Shown: positions 51,350-62,039 of the stretch, in pieces
How positions within the stretch are numbered: the stretch's first letter is position 1
Layout: each line of letters begins with the position of its first letter
From: Symsagittifera roscoffensis
Taxonomy: Eukaryota; Xenacoelomorpha; Acoela; Convolutidae
NCBI RefSeq assembly: GCF_963678635.1
Contig: NC_087063.1
Span: 62,287,850-62,351,849 of the forward strand
Direction: 5' to 3'
Length of the DNA: 64,000 bases
Made by a program: the position numbers and the translations under genes
The notes under the pieces: model-generated
Seen by the model: the letters and a program-made list of their open reading frames with translations, nothing else
What the model was told of the DNA's origin: nothing
The model's database searches: none

Positions 51350-51358
51350 CAGGTAAGT
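51350..51358 (+). promoter_or_regulatory. Consensus 5' splice site after the last Element B ORF
   Basis: The bases after the TAA are cag|gtaagtatg, a perfect match to the metazoan donor consensus. Pyrimidine-rich acceptors ending in AG occur near 51428-51432 (ttttctttag) and 51725-51731 (cattcgcacag). The site could direct splicing in the 3' untranslated region. Confidence 0.4.
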
Positions 51359-52908
51359 ATGAATTAAATGAATATTACTAACTAATTAAAATATTAAAAA
51401 CTCACCATTCTTTATCCATGTTTTCTTTAGATTTTTAGCCTTCATCCTCGATCATCTGAAAAATTCACAAAAGAAAAATAAAAAATAGCAAACTTCTTCA
51501 AAACTGTTTAAGACCCTATTAAACTTTTGCACCAACAATTAAATAAATATAATACCAATGCAGTAAATTAATTTTTAAAATTTTCCCCCAAAAGCAGTAA
51601 ATCTAATTATGATGAAAATTTGTACCTTAAAATTCCCCCATAACTAGCAGTAAATTTCTAAATTCTATGTAGTAAATTAATAAAATGCAATTGCAGTACT
51701 AACCTTTTGATATTTTCATTCATTCGCACAGAAATTCTATCCACACTCGCACAGCTCGCCCACGAAGAATTGTTTAAAATAATGAATTTCAGTTTCAAGT
51801 TTTCACACTCAACAACTCTAACATATAATAACATGTTTCAAACTTTCCTTTAACCCGGTTGGAAAGGAATCATATACTAAACAAAACTAACCAACGCAGC
51901 TTACTAAATACCACAAATCATAGAATAACAGCATGACTAAGAAAAGGAAACCAACGGTACCCAAACCGGATTAACCCAGTTTAAAGCTGGATAATTTATT
52001 CTTTTGAAGACTATTACAAAGTCTTAGAAAGAAATAATAAAACACAAAAAAGTCGAAAGACAAACCCATACCACAAACAATTTGATTTTTGAAAAAAGGA
52101 CACAACCAACGAAACATAAGAAAAACCACAACAAACCCAACATAAAACGTTGTCACATAACAGGACCCCTCACAAAAACCGCATGAAATCATACTCCCAC
52201 TCCTGGCCTAACCCACCAGGAAGGACGTCCTGAGCATGCTCTATAGCCGGCCTAACCCACCGCGCTACATCCACGCTTTGTGACCACACCTTTATTTTTA
52301 ATAAGAGCTACTCAAGGGTGAGTAACTCTTCAAAATAACCGAACTAAAACAAAAAGCTTTTGTGAAAACAACTAACTAAAATCATTATTAAAAAATATTA
52401 AACTAATAAAAGTTTTATAAAATGTAAAATCACATGATGCAATATATAGATCAGAATACAACACCAAGGACGAACATCAAAAGACAAGACGACCCCACTA
52501 CACTCGAGAGAGAATGACCAACTACAATCGATATGCCGCTCACAATCACAACTCAAAGGATTTAGAGTACGACTTGACCTCGCAGAAAAGGACTTCATTG
52601 AACTAGACCAATGACCACCTCGATGTTCAAGTATACGTACAGATCCGAGTAACCAGGCATCCCCTCCACACACAATCTCCACGCCATTCCCAAACTAGAT
52701 CATACACAAAAGAAGTTCTCCACGCAGAACAGAAAAACCTGACATAGCAAACCATTCTGGAATCAGAATTGACTTTGTTGCAGAGACTCAGTCGTTGTCA
52801 CAAGAAGAAGCGAAAGAAAATTATGATGTTCGCCAAATACCAACGTCCATCATCCACCCTTGAATTACAGAAGAACTGTTCTAAAAAACTCTGTAAAACC
52901 CGGATGGG
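51359..52908 (+). other. 3' untranslated region of Element B
   Basis: 1.5 kb without a gene. Contains repeated (g)cagtaaat motifs at 51558-51700 and a doubled ggcctaacccacc at 52205-52262. The last bases before the LTR, ggatggg, are only a weak polypurine tract. Frames on the minus strand (51971-52192, 52398-52682) show no conserved features. Confidence 0.5.
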
Positions 52909-53318
52909 TGGAACCTGATCTAAACTATATTTTATGATTGGATAAATTAAATGTTTTACCAATGTAAAGTATTTAATATTAACCAATCATGATCCATCTA
53001 ACTAACAACCCACTTATTTGTAAGTGCTGAAGTTACTTGTAATTTCAGCACCAGAGAGATTTGAATTTAACTTAGAAATTAGTTGGACTCTCCCGAGCAC
53101 TTCAGCAGCCGCAATAAACCAGTATACCCTAGATCTATTGAGCCTAGCAGAGACTAGTTAAACAACCTGAGACTAGATAGTATAAGAGTAAGATTAGGAT
53201 CGGTATTAGACTAAGAAGTTGCACGAATCTATCCGGCCGAAAATAAGATAGCGTGACGAGCAGACGGTGTACCCTATCCGAAATTACTCTATGAGTTATA
53301 CACTCCAGTCCTAACTCA
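52909..53318 (+). repeat. 3' LTR of Element B
   Basis: 410 bp, no difference seen against the 5' LTR; followed by the aaag target duplication at 53319-53322. Confidence 0.95.
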
Positions 53319-53322
53319 AAAG

Positions 53323-53930
53323 CGTTTCATCTATATTTAAAGCAGTTCTGTAAAAATTTTAGTTCTCGAAGTTATCAGTAACCACTCTTTGTATCAAAGA
53401 TGAATTTCGTTATAAATTTTTCAACAAAACTATTCAGAGAACTAACTATCAGTAGCTTTTGAACGTTAGTTTGAAACTGCATACATTTATGAAAATCAAC
53501 AAAACTGCCTTGTGTTAGGTCTAAAATAATTGAAAAGGGAAGAGGGTAGAAGCTTTCGTGAATTCTAAAAAAAGGTTTCAACAGTTGCCAAGGAAAGGGG
53601 GTAGAAGTTTTGGTGATTTTTTAAACAATTTTCGACGAGGTGGTGAGTAGATTCACTCTCGGGGGGGGGGGGGGGGGAGTGTTTACCCACTCTAATGGTT
53701 TTGCTTTTCAGACAGATTGATTTTCCTTAACAACAGCAAAAAGCTTACTTTTTTTCAAATCCTTAAGAAATTACAGTAACATACTTGTCTAAAGGAAGTC
53801 AAAAAACAATATTAGGAACCCAAATCGTGTATTTTGTGAGATCTCAGCGGATTCAGTAATGAAACGCCCCTCTGTTATCCTTCTTTGAGAAATTTGTATT
53901 ATAGGACCTGAAGCAGAAGCTGATTGCTAT
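53323..53930. other. Flank of Element B, noncoding
   Basis: Host or older repeat sequence. The first bases (tttcatctatatttaaagc) nearly repeat the left flank of Element B (34426-34454). A run of 17 G lies at 53661-53677. No gene. Confidence 0.5.
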
Positions 53931-55180
53931 ATAGCTTTTGCAATGCAACCTTGGGGTAGTAGAATTAATTCAAAGTGGACTAGGTAAATATTGGGCTCAG
54001 CTTAGCTAGGCGAAAGATCTATTAATTGCAATTCAACTAGATTTAAGAAAAAGAGTACCAGAGAAAATTGACAGTAGTAGGACCGCGGCTTAAGAATTGA
54101 GTCTCGTAAATAAAATGAAAGGAATGAGATTTTACTTGGCTCCCCGGAGGTGACTTTTGGGCTTAGCTCGACCATTATAAGGCGAACTACGTTCGCTTGA
54201 TGGCTAGAATGTCGGAATGGGAATAGAGTATAGATGCAAGTTTTAGATGCTTGGAGTCAAATCGCTGCCCATGAAAGGGGTCACCCCTACCCTCGGACTG
54301 AAATTCACTGAGTTCAAGAATTTCTTTAATAGGACGGTATGATATTTGTTTGCTGGGTCAAATTGTGACACCTACTGCAAACCGGGTATCTAATAAGCAT
54401 GAAAATATTGATAAAAGAAAACGAACGATGCACATGGGAGTGCTGACAAGGGGATTGACGTTGTCATGAAATATGTGCGAACGAAATATTTGAGCGGATG
54501 TGAGAACTGATAAGGAATGCCTAGACTTAATTAAAACTCAGTGTTAATACAGTTGAAGAACTGAAGGGCACCGGATAGCCTTCCAGAAATTGAACAATTT
54601 TTACTCGTGAGCCGAATAGTTGGTTCTCAGGTTAAGAGAACACTTACACTAAGAGAGCGAACGGTTGGTCCGTGGAGGACGCTATTGCTTGAAGCGAGGC
54701 TAATTGTGTCTCATAGTTGATAGAAATTAGTCTAGCTGGTTTGAACCCACGTTTAGTACCGGGTTAATTGTGCGAGCGAGTTGCGCTGCTGGAGTAGTCG
54801 AGTTTGGATTTGCGTCAAGCAAGGATTGACAATGGAGCTAACGAAGCCATCGAATGGAGCGAAACGCGGGCTTCGTTAAAGACGTTTTTAGGAGCATTCT
54901 AAGTTGATGTTATTTTCTTTACGATTGTGAGTTTACCTATTGTGCCCACGATTTGCTGAACTAGCTAGAAACGCAAGGGGAGAGCCGAAAAGAGCGTAAA
55001 CCAAGGGAGGAGGTGCGTAATCCTTTGATCGGCAGATTTAGTCTGACCACCAACATAACCCTTTATGAATTAGGGATAATATCGTGTCTTAGTATCCCCC
55101 GCTATTACACGGTATAAAGGGGTGAAACTCTGCGGCCGTTAAGTAGAGTGAAAGATAAATCTACAGAAGCCATTTCGAAA
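53931..55180. other. ORF-free higher-GC block of unknown nature
   Basis: About 1.25 kb visibly richer in G and C than both flanks, with no long open frame on either strand. Many short purine-rich runs and local inverted repeats look RNA-like, but I could not match it to 18S, 28S, tRNA or a known repeat. May be a decayed repeat or a structured noncoding RNA. Confidence 0.35.
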
Positions 55181-55537
55181 AAAAACAGTCACTTTGATCT
55201 ATTAAATTATACAAATAACAATTTCTGAAAAAGTCTCAACGGTTCTTCCTCCCCCATATGTATCAATCATGATATGTGATGTTGACGACTTTCTTGAGTC
55301 CTGGAATTAGCCACATTATGATGCTCCACTTTGTTTTGTTTTTCAAACCTCGAAAATCAACACCATGTTACAGCTGATTTATTCTAACTTTTTAAATTTC
55401 GGTAAAAACAGGTATTCGAGACCAAACGTCAGCTTTACCATCAGAACAGTGGCATCAATGTAGTGATTCGTACTTTATTTTGCACTGACTACAAACATAA
55501 TCCCAAATTAGCAAATCAGTGAACTCCCCCCCCCCTA

Positions 55538-55870
55538 TTAAAACCAAACGAAGAAATCAACTTAGACTTCGCTGGACCTTTAGATTCATATTGGGGGTCA
55601 AACAAATTCATTTTACTTTGCATCGCTCAATTTTCAAAATTTCCTTCGGCAAAAATTACTTCATCTACCTCTGCAAAAACAGTAATCGAATTTCTCCAAG
55701 AGTACATATTCTTACACGGTATACCTTATTCAATAAGAGTAGACCACGCATCTTGCTTTACAAGTCAAGATTTTAAATTATTCTGCAATTCTAACAATAT
55801 TAAAATAATATTTTGTACAGTAGGCGATCATCGTTCCAACGGATTAGTTGAAAAACAGTACATACTGTGA
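55538..55870 (+). pseudogene. pol: Integrase core fragment, Element C
   Basis: In frame 2 the reading gives the first catalytic Asp (INLDFAGPLDS), the second in IRVDHASCFTSQDF and the Glu in DHRSNGLVEKQ: a full DDE triad with the spacing of gypsy-type integrases. It ends at TGA 55868-55870. The upstream side is lost in the deletion next to a C-run at 55526-55535. Confidence 0.7.
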
Positions 55871-57409
55871 AAATCAAACTGTTAGCTATATCTCAAGAAC
55901 AACAAAAATGTACATTACAAAAAGCCGTTTCAAAAAATATCTGGAACCTACGATCATTTTATCAATCTAAAATCAAATGTTCTCTCTTCGAAATTCATTT
56001 AAATAGAAAACTAAATACTATTTGTAAACAACTAGCTTCCGGTAAACCATCCATTGGAATTTCAGACAAAGGGAAATCAATACTATCGAAGGAAAGAGCG
56101 AATGATTGGAACACTGATGACAGATTTGAAGACGGATACAAAGACAATTTGATTTGGAAGAAAAATCAACCAGCATCAGAGAAGGGTTATGACACAGACT
56201 ATGCTGCCACTTCGAAAACTCACACTGATAGAGTACACCTTCAGAGTCCCTTCAAAGGAGTCCTTCGGAAAACAAACGGAACTATCAACAGAGATCCTTT
56301 CTATAAGGAGCTTAACAAAAGAATCATAAATTCGACAGTAGAATTATCCGACGGAAAAATAATCCGAAAGTCAGACATCGCGATTCAAACTTGACTAAGA
56401 TTAGACCTTGTAAAGGAAATATTTCATTCCCTTATTTTCCTAACATTAAAGTTGAAGTAGGTCAGAAGCACGAGAGTTCAAGACGTAAACCTAAGCCCCG
56501 AAAGCCACAAACAAGGACCCCTAAACAGGTCGAGCTAGGATCCTCAGAGAATTTGACAAGGACACGTGTGTCGAGGCCCTCCTCGAAATCTTCTCGGAGA
56601 CAAACACGCCAGCAAAGAAGTCAACAACGCCCCCCCCCCCCCCCTAGGTTATCTTGCTTCGGGTGAAACCATGCTTATTCCTTCGGATACATCAGATACT
56701 AGCGACTGGGAATGGATAGCGGGAGTTTTCCCTAGTAGAGACGTGGCTAGAGAGGTGCTTTATTTCGGACTCTTTTAAAAGTCCCTATCCCCTTATCCCT
56801 AGCTCACCCAATACTAACAATAAAACTGAGATTTTGGAGGACAACGCCATTCAAGTCGGGGACCAACCAGTAGAATGCCCAATAAGCATCATCCCGGCGT
56901 GGTCAAAACCTACATTGCGCGACCAGAGTGTTATGTCTCAGGCGGAATACCCTTCAAACAGCAAATTGCCGGATTCACAGGACAACTCGACTAATCCGGT
57001 GGAAAAGGACACCCTGACAGACTTTCCGTTCTATGAAATAGTCGATTCAGCAGACGATTCCACTCCGAATACCGTCCCTTCTACCAAACCCGGTAACGAT
57101 CCTCCTATCATTCGACGTTCTAGTAGGAATGTAGGAACACCAAAATTTTACGGTACAAGATTCTTCATAGATGTTGTAGATTTACCCCAAGTGATCTCTG
57201 GCTCGGCATCAAGTCCAATTGTACTAGAAAACGGCGATACTAATCAACAGGATTTCAACAACAGTGGAACTCCTGTGGAACTAGTGACAATTGACTCTGA
57301 TCCCTCATCTCCAGAACAAATCTCTACCTCCTCAACTGACGAATCCCTAAGAATGGCGATTGATAATTTTGAAGATCATTCAGAACTGGACAGTGAACTC
57401 GAAATTTAA
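55867..57409 (+). pseudogene. pol: Pol C-terminal region, Element C, in three shifted frames
   Basis: Frames 55867-56394 (GTG start), 56391-56666 and 56834-57409 (TTG start) succeed each other and together suit the tail of a gypsy Pol. The last one contains IIRRSSRNVGTPKFYGTRF, the RRSxR...P.(R/K)(F/Y) block typical of Pol C-termini, then a Ser/Asp/Glu-rich end. A 14-C run at 56631-56644 accompanies one frame change. Confidence 0.5.
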
Positions 57410-57950
57410 TGCAGAACTCGAATTTTTTTTAGATAGTTACCGAAATAACAAATGATAACATACAACTTATTTTCATCTGAGTACTTTCTCCAATCCTCAT
57501 TCTGATGCTAACTCATCTCATGCTCTTATTCTCATTTTCAGAATACTTAGATTGTGTAACCATACTTTTAGCCTATTAATCCTTCGGATTAGATAACCAG
57601 TGTTTTCACCCTTGTCTATTTCAAATCTTCCGGAGTGCAGTTAACTCAATTCGTTTTTGCCATACAATTTCACTCATCAACTTATGCTTACAAACTTTCC
57701 TCGGACTATCGGTGTTGTCATTTTATTCCTTCTGGGAAAATATCCGTCGGATATCGGATAATTTTTATAAAACAATTTTGCATTACCTCTAGAGCTATTA
57801 TTTGTTTGTATTTAGTTTAGTTATCCAGCTTCTTTACACTTTTGGTGTCGTAAATTCTTTTTTTATTTATTCCCCAAAAAGGGGAGAAAGGACACAGTTA
57901 GTTTGTAACTACTTATAGGTGCAAGTTAAATTTTTTCCTGCTTAGAGGAA

Positions 57951-58170
57951 TGTTGTGATTCATACTTTATTTTGCACTTACTGCAAACATTACTTAATTT
58001 AATCAGTTAACAGGTCACTTACAGATGACCTTCACTTGCCATTCTCTCCGGCGGAGAGAATGTTCTCGTCACTTTTTAATGTTTTAACTTTAGACTAATT
58101 CACTTTTATTCTTTTATTCTTTTAATTGTATAAAGTAGAGTTAGCTACAACAAAGTAACATTTTATCAAT
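57951..58170 (+). repeat. 3' LTR of Element C with a perfect hairpin
   Basis: Starts TGTTGTGATTC after a purine tract. Contains cattctctcc-ggc-ggagagaatg (58040-58062), a 10-bp perfect stem with a 3-base loop. The end is not defined; no clear CA plus target duplication was found. Confidence 0.5.
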
Positions 58171-59137
58171 CAAATGAGTGTTTCTCAATTGATTTTGAGC
58201 AAAAAAGCGTCCCATTCATAGTTTTTTTGTTTTCCCCTAAAACTAATAGTAAATGACTGCTGTGCAAAAAAAAATCAAAAACCCCGTAACTGAGAAAAAT
58301 TTTAGGACTCACACCGAGAAAAGTTTTAGGTTTTTAAATACATATCGAAGTCACACGATGTTCATTTTGTACATAGGTTTGCCTAATAAATTCGTCCCAA
58401 ATTCTAATCTACTTGATTAAATTAGGATATTATTGAATAATGGAAAGTCTCACGGTGAATGGAGTCTATATTGCAAACAACTTATTATAATTATCATAGA
58501 AACAAACGTAAAAATCGAACGGCTGTTGCTATATTTTTTTGGCAATTTTTTGAGGCTTTTCGTTAAATATCCCAAAAAAAAAGAGTCTACAAATCTGCTT
58601 ACATAAAAATGATTTCTTTCTGTAATCATCGGCTCCCTTTTGGACACTCAAAGTTTCAGCGGGTTTAATTTTTTGTCGAATGGTCTTTTTCGGCTAGGTT
58701 ATTAGTGTATTGGCTTGCTTGAAAGAAAAAACGATTTTAATATTCAGCACACGCTTCAAAGGAACTTTTATAAATGTGAAACGCACGGACTTGCAATTTA
58801 GTTTGATATTTCCTTCTTCCGATCTTCAATATTAAACACGTGGTTTTTTGCCTATTCAATAAAAAATTAATCACCTTACTTCCATATTGAACAAAAAGCA
58901 AAGCCAGCTCTGAAACTCAGTTTCAGCGTGCCACAGTTATGTATTCCAATAATAACAACATACTAACTGTTACAGATTAAATTGGATAGGCCTTTACCAA
59001 CTATTTTATTGCCAATTACTTGAAAAGTCTTCTTGGTTCACTTTCCGGTTTGAAAACTCTCATTAGGTGCCTTAATTGAAACAAAATCGATTAACTAGAA
59101 CTTTATTATAATTTCAGATCTATAACTTATTCTCCTA
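58171..59137. other. Intergenic or 5' region of the ANKEF1-like gene
   Basis: AT-rich, no gene seen. A pyrimidine tract ending tttcag at 59112-59117 may be the acceptor of a 5' untranslated exon just before the start codon. Confidence 0.45.
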
Positions 59138-59291
59138 ATGCAACTAGTTGTTAAGACGCGCTTGGAAGAGCTGCAACTTCGGAAGTTACTGGACTGTATT
59201 CGGAACAGGAACCAGGAAGTGTTGAACAAAATTATCCAGAATGGGCTTCCTCACTTAGTCAATTACGTCGAGAAGGGCCCAGAAGGCATCG
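59138..59291 (+). CDS. ANKEF1: ANKEF1-like gene, exon 1 (coding start)
   Basis: 51 codons plus one base from ATG 59138; an in-frame TAA at 59123-59125 supports this start. The peptide (RLEELQLRKLLDCIRN, then NKIIQNGLPHLVNYVEKG) follows the N-terminus of ANKEF1, an ankyrin-repeat and EF-hand protein of ciliated cells, at the same distance from the start. Donor is cg|gttagt, leaving phase 1. The first ankyrin repeat begins at its end and continues in exon 2. Confidence 0.65.
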
Positions 59292-59901
59292 GTTAGTTAA
59301 AAAAATTAATGAAGCCTATCCAGTTGCAACCTCCTCATCAAAACAAAAAAAAGATGCTCAAAAAATCAACCTCGTCAGCAAAGTGTCTTTTTAGAATTAA
59401 AAGAAAGCAGGGGTAAATTTAATGGTAGAGTGGTGTGGATGAGGGAATCGAATCCCTGAATGATTCGACACCCTCTCCAACCAAAGGGTCTCCATTATTT
59501 TGTGATATCCATTTTGGGCCGACTAACCCTAAAATTTTCAGACTGAGTTGAGTGATTTATCATATTAAAGCCCTTACAGTCGTGATTCGAATAAGGAACT
59601 TCAATGATTTTTTTCCCGTGTCGTGAAAAACCGGTTTGAAATTTTCCATTTCTAACGAAAAAAGCGAGCGAGCAGTCTCCTTTTATCACATGAAAAACGA
59701 CAACAATTATATTTAAAAAAATTGAAAAAATGTTGTTGTATTTTTTAAGACTATGGTCGGAACATTCTGTGCCACTTGCACAGTAGCCGGCTATGCTTTT
59801 TCTTTTTGTAATTACTGAATGCTTCTTAGTGTAGTGTAAATCCTGACGTGTAAATCAAACGACAGTACGATAGCCCTGAATTTGACCTTGTCTCTTTTTA
59901 G

Positions 59902-60089
59902 GAGCAGTACACTTATGTGCTCTGGAGAATGACTGGGCCATGCTTCATGAACTGTTCAAGGCAGGAGCCAATCCGAACCTACAGGACGCAAAGGGGAGGA
60001 CAATTTCCATGATTGCGGCAGAGTATGGACACGTGCAGGTCATGAAGCTGCTAGATAGTGACTCACTAAAGGTCAACATGAAATTGAAG
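59902..60089 (+). CDS. ANKEF1: ANKEF1-like gene, exon 2 (ankyrin repeats)
   Basis: Acceptor ctctttttag before 59902, donor aag|gtcagt at 60089/60090. With the single base from exon 1 it gives 63 codons: AVHLCALENDWAMLHELFKA, GANPNLQDAKG, then IAAEYGHVQVMKLL. This is a canonical ankyrin repeat and the start of the next (GA-x-P-N-x-Q-D-x-x-G). Ends in phase 0. Confidence 0.75.
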
Positions 60090-60652
60090 GTCAGTAAACT
60101 TTATTGCATGTCAGGTTAAAATTAGAAAGCTTTTTGTTTAGCTCAGAAGATTTTCCACAAGGGAAAGTACAAACATATTAGCTGTTCAGCTCATCGCGGA
60201 GAAACGGTGTTGCCTCTGCCTAAAAATAATGCAAGTTTTTGCGTTATTTTTTCGGGCTGAGAAATGCTGGGAACATCCGAACCATTTCACCAGCGCTCAT
60301 CAAATTTACCCCCAAAAATATAAAAATTTATCCTAGATACACTAAAACCATTATTGTTTTTTTTAAGAAAAAAACTGAAAACATGAAGCTCTCATAGATT
60401 TTTCAAGCTCAATTTGACTGAAAATTTTGATTGTATAGTATTTAAAATGAGTCAGTAAAGTTTTCCTATTCCTGGTTCAATTTTTTTTTGATAATTTCAT
60501 AGTTTGAATTTAGATGTATCAGTTGAGCGAGGCAAAAATAAGAATTTTCACCAAAAAGTTGATCAAAATTATATTTATTGGCCCATGAGTTCTGAAATTT
60601 GATTTTTTGAGTAGCATTTTCATCGAATAGATTGCTTGTTTTTTCTTTTCAG

Positions 60653-60775
60653 GACGAATCTGGTCGTGGGGTGTTGTTCCGGAGTCTGGCGAAGACAAAG
60701 AGACACCTGATCTGTGCTGATATTGCGATCAGGCGAGGGGCAGACACCAACAACTCCGACTTCGAAGGAATATCG
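60653..60775 (+). CDS. ANKEF1: ANKEF1-like gene, exon 3
   Basis: Acceptor tttcttttcag before 60653, donor tcg|gtagcc after 60775, 41 codons in phase 0. GRGVLFRSLAKTKRHLICAD and GADTNNSDFEG match the third repeat region of ANKEF1, including the GVLF and TKRH blocks that are not generic ankyrin consensus. This is the strongest argument for the specific name. Confidence 0.72.
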
Positions 60776-61031
60776 GTAGCCAAACTTTTGTTTTTGTGGC
60801 TCATTGGACAAATTTTTGCATCAGACTTTCTTAATTGGAAGGTTTCACCTTAATGATAGGCAAACCTAGCTTTACGAAAATTGCGTTTGCTTTTCTGGAA
60901 TGAAAGATTTACTACAGTTTTTCATTCATTGAGGGCATGCATAAAAATGCTGCAAAAATTAAACCGTAGATAAAACAGAACAAAAGTCTTGACGGGGTTA
61001 TCAGGAAGCATTTCAAATCACCAAGTGTTCA
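60776..61031. other. Intron 3 of the ANKEF1-like gene, left part
   Basis: Plain intronic sequence, nothing else seen; transposon insertions begin at 61032. Confidence 0.5.
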
Positions 61032-61039
61032 CTCATAAG

Positions 61040-61457
61040 CAGGGGCGGACTAAGGGGGGGGGGGGGGGCGGGGGGCGGACGTCCTTCTCCTCAGGGATTC
61101 GACACCCTGACGACCCAAAGGGTCCCCCCTTTGGTACTTTTTACGAAATCAATTTTTAATTTTTCTAAAGGCGCCTTCGGCGCCAATATATACTAATTTT
61201 GTGGAGGGAGCGCGCGCTGAAAAAACGCGATTTTTTGTTCTAAATTTTCCAAAAAGTGCCCAAAAATGCCTTTTTTGGACTGTTTTTTCAAAATTTTGCC
61301 TGCGGCGCAGAAACTTTTACCAAAACAGGGACTAAACCATGCTTAGGGAGAGCTCAAAAAATCAATTCGAACGACCTAAAAAAAGGTCGACAAAATTTTC
61401 GAAAATTTTTAGAAAACCCGCCCCGCCCCCCTCGAGAAAGTCCTAGATCCGCCCCTG
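61040..61457. mobile_element. hAT-type MITE with perfect 8-bp target duplication
   Basis: 418 bp. Ends CAGGGGCGGACTAAG and (right, complemented) CAGGGGCGGATCTAGG are terminal inverted repeats of a kind common in hAT elements. It is flanked by ctcataag at 61032-61039 and 61458-61465, an exact 8-bp duplication as hAT transposases make. It contains no transposase; a 81-codon frame inside is not conserved. A G-rich stretch follows the left end (61054-61077). A related decayed fragment lies at 30275-30460. Confidence 0.88.
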
Positions 61458-61465
61458 CTCATAAG

Positions 61466-62039
61466 AAATCTAGAGAAGAGAAAAGAGAAAAGCAAAATTA
61501 ACCAAGTGAGATTTTTTAAAACAGTAGAGTATCAGAATCCAATTTGTATATGATGAATACAATTTGAAGATTATGGAACCATTAAATAACTCCTTGTCGT
61601 CAACTGCTGTTATCTCTTTGTTTATCAGTTTGTTGGCAACCAGAAAAAATGTAAAGTCGGAACCTATTTGTTTTTGATCTGGCAATGGTATTTTTTTTGT
61701 TTTAAAGAAAAATAAAACTTTAACTGATGCTCGGATCAAACGCCATTTAGAAGTCAAGCTGTTTTTTTTTGCATGACATTACGAAGCCAAATTGAGCACA
61801 AAAAGGGGTGCAGGTCTCTGGAATCCTGAGACAGATCTTTAAACATGTCAAAAAGTTGTCGAAACGATCAAAGAAAACAAAAGAAGAACAAAGAAAGCGT
61901 CCTTCTTGTGAGAGCTGCTTACAATTCAGAAAATATTTAATTTGGCCTCGTAATGGAATTTTTTCAAATATATTTTTCTAGCTCTGCTCAAAATTAGTAC
62001 ATTTTGATGCTAAATACCCATAAGAAAACAACTCAAAAG
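61466..62039. other. Intron 3, middle part
   Basis: No gene or repeat recognised. The 95-codon minus frame at 61470-61757 has no conserved features. Confidence 0.45.

Larger units (their letters stand above)
34463..53318 (+). mobile_element. Element B: 18.9-kb young LTR element with accessory gene cluster
   Basis: Two 410-bp LTRs (34463-34872, 52909-53318), read base by base, look identical. They start TG, end CA and are bounded by a 4-bp direct repeat aaag (34459-34462, 53319-53322). The internal 18,036 bp holds, all on the plus strand, a long leader, a basic ORF, Gag, a complete Pol with PR-RT-RH-INT and GPY/F (Ty3/gypsy order), two small membrane ORFs, a frame without ATG, an Env-like glycoprotein and a 599-aa ORF. 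Typical gypsy elements are 5-8 kb with two or three genes, so this one is unusually large and gene-rich. Identical LTRs imply recent insertion. Confidence 0.93.
55459..58170 (+). mobile_element. Element C: remnant of a third gypsy-type LTR element
   Basis: The first 50 or so bases (tgtagtgattcgtactttattttgcac) match the LTR start at 57951 (tgttgtgattcatactttattttgcac). Directly after this piece the sequence enters integrase, so everything from the LTR body to mid-integrase is deleted. Integrase and Pol tail follow in shifted frames, then a purine-rich tract (cttagaggaa) and the 3' LTR. The right border is approximate. Confidence 0.6.

Noticed and set aside
53931-55180. Ribosomal RNA gene or fragment
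   Set aside because: Fragments such as gaactgaagggcacc recall rRNA, but no universal 18S or 28S core block could be found in order on either strand.
61256-61501. 81-codon frame spanning the hAT MITE
   Set aside because: It crosses the MITE end into host intron, so it cannot be a conserved gene.
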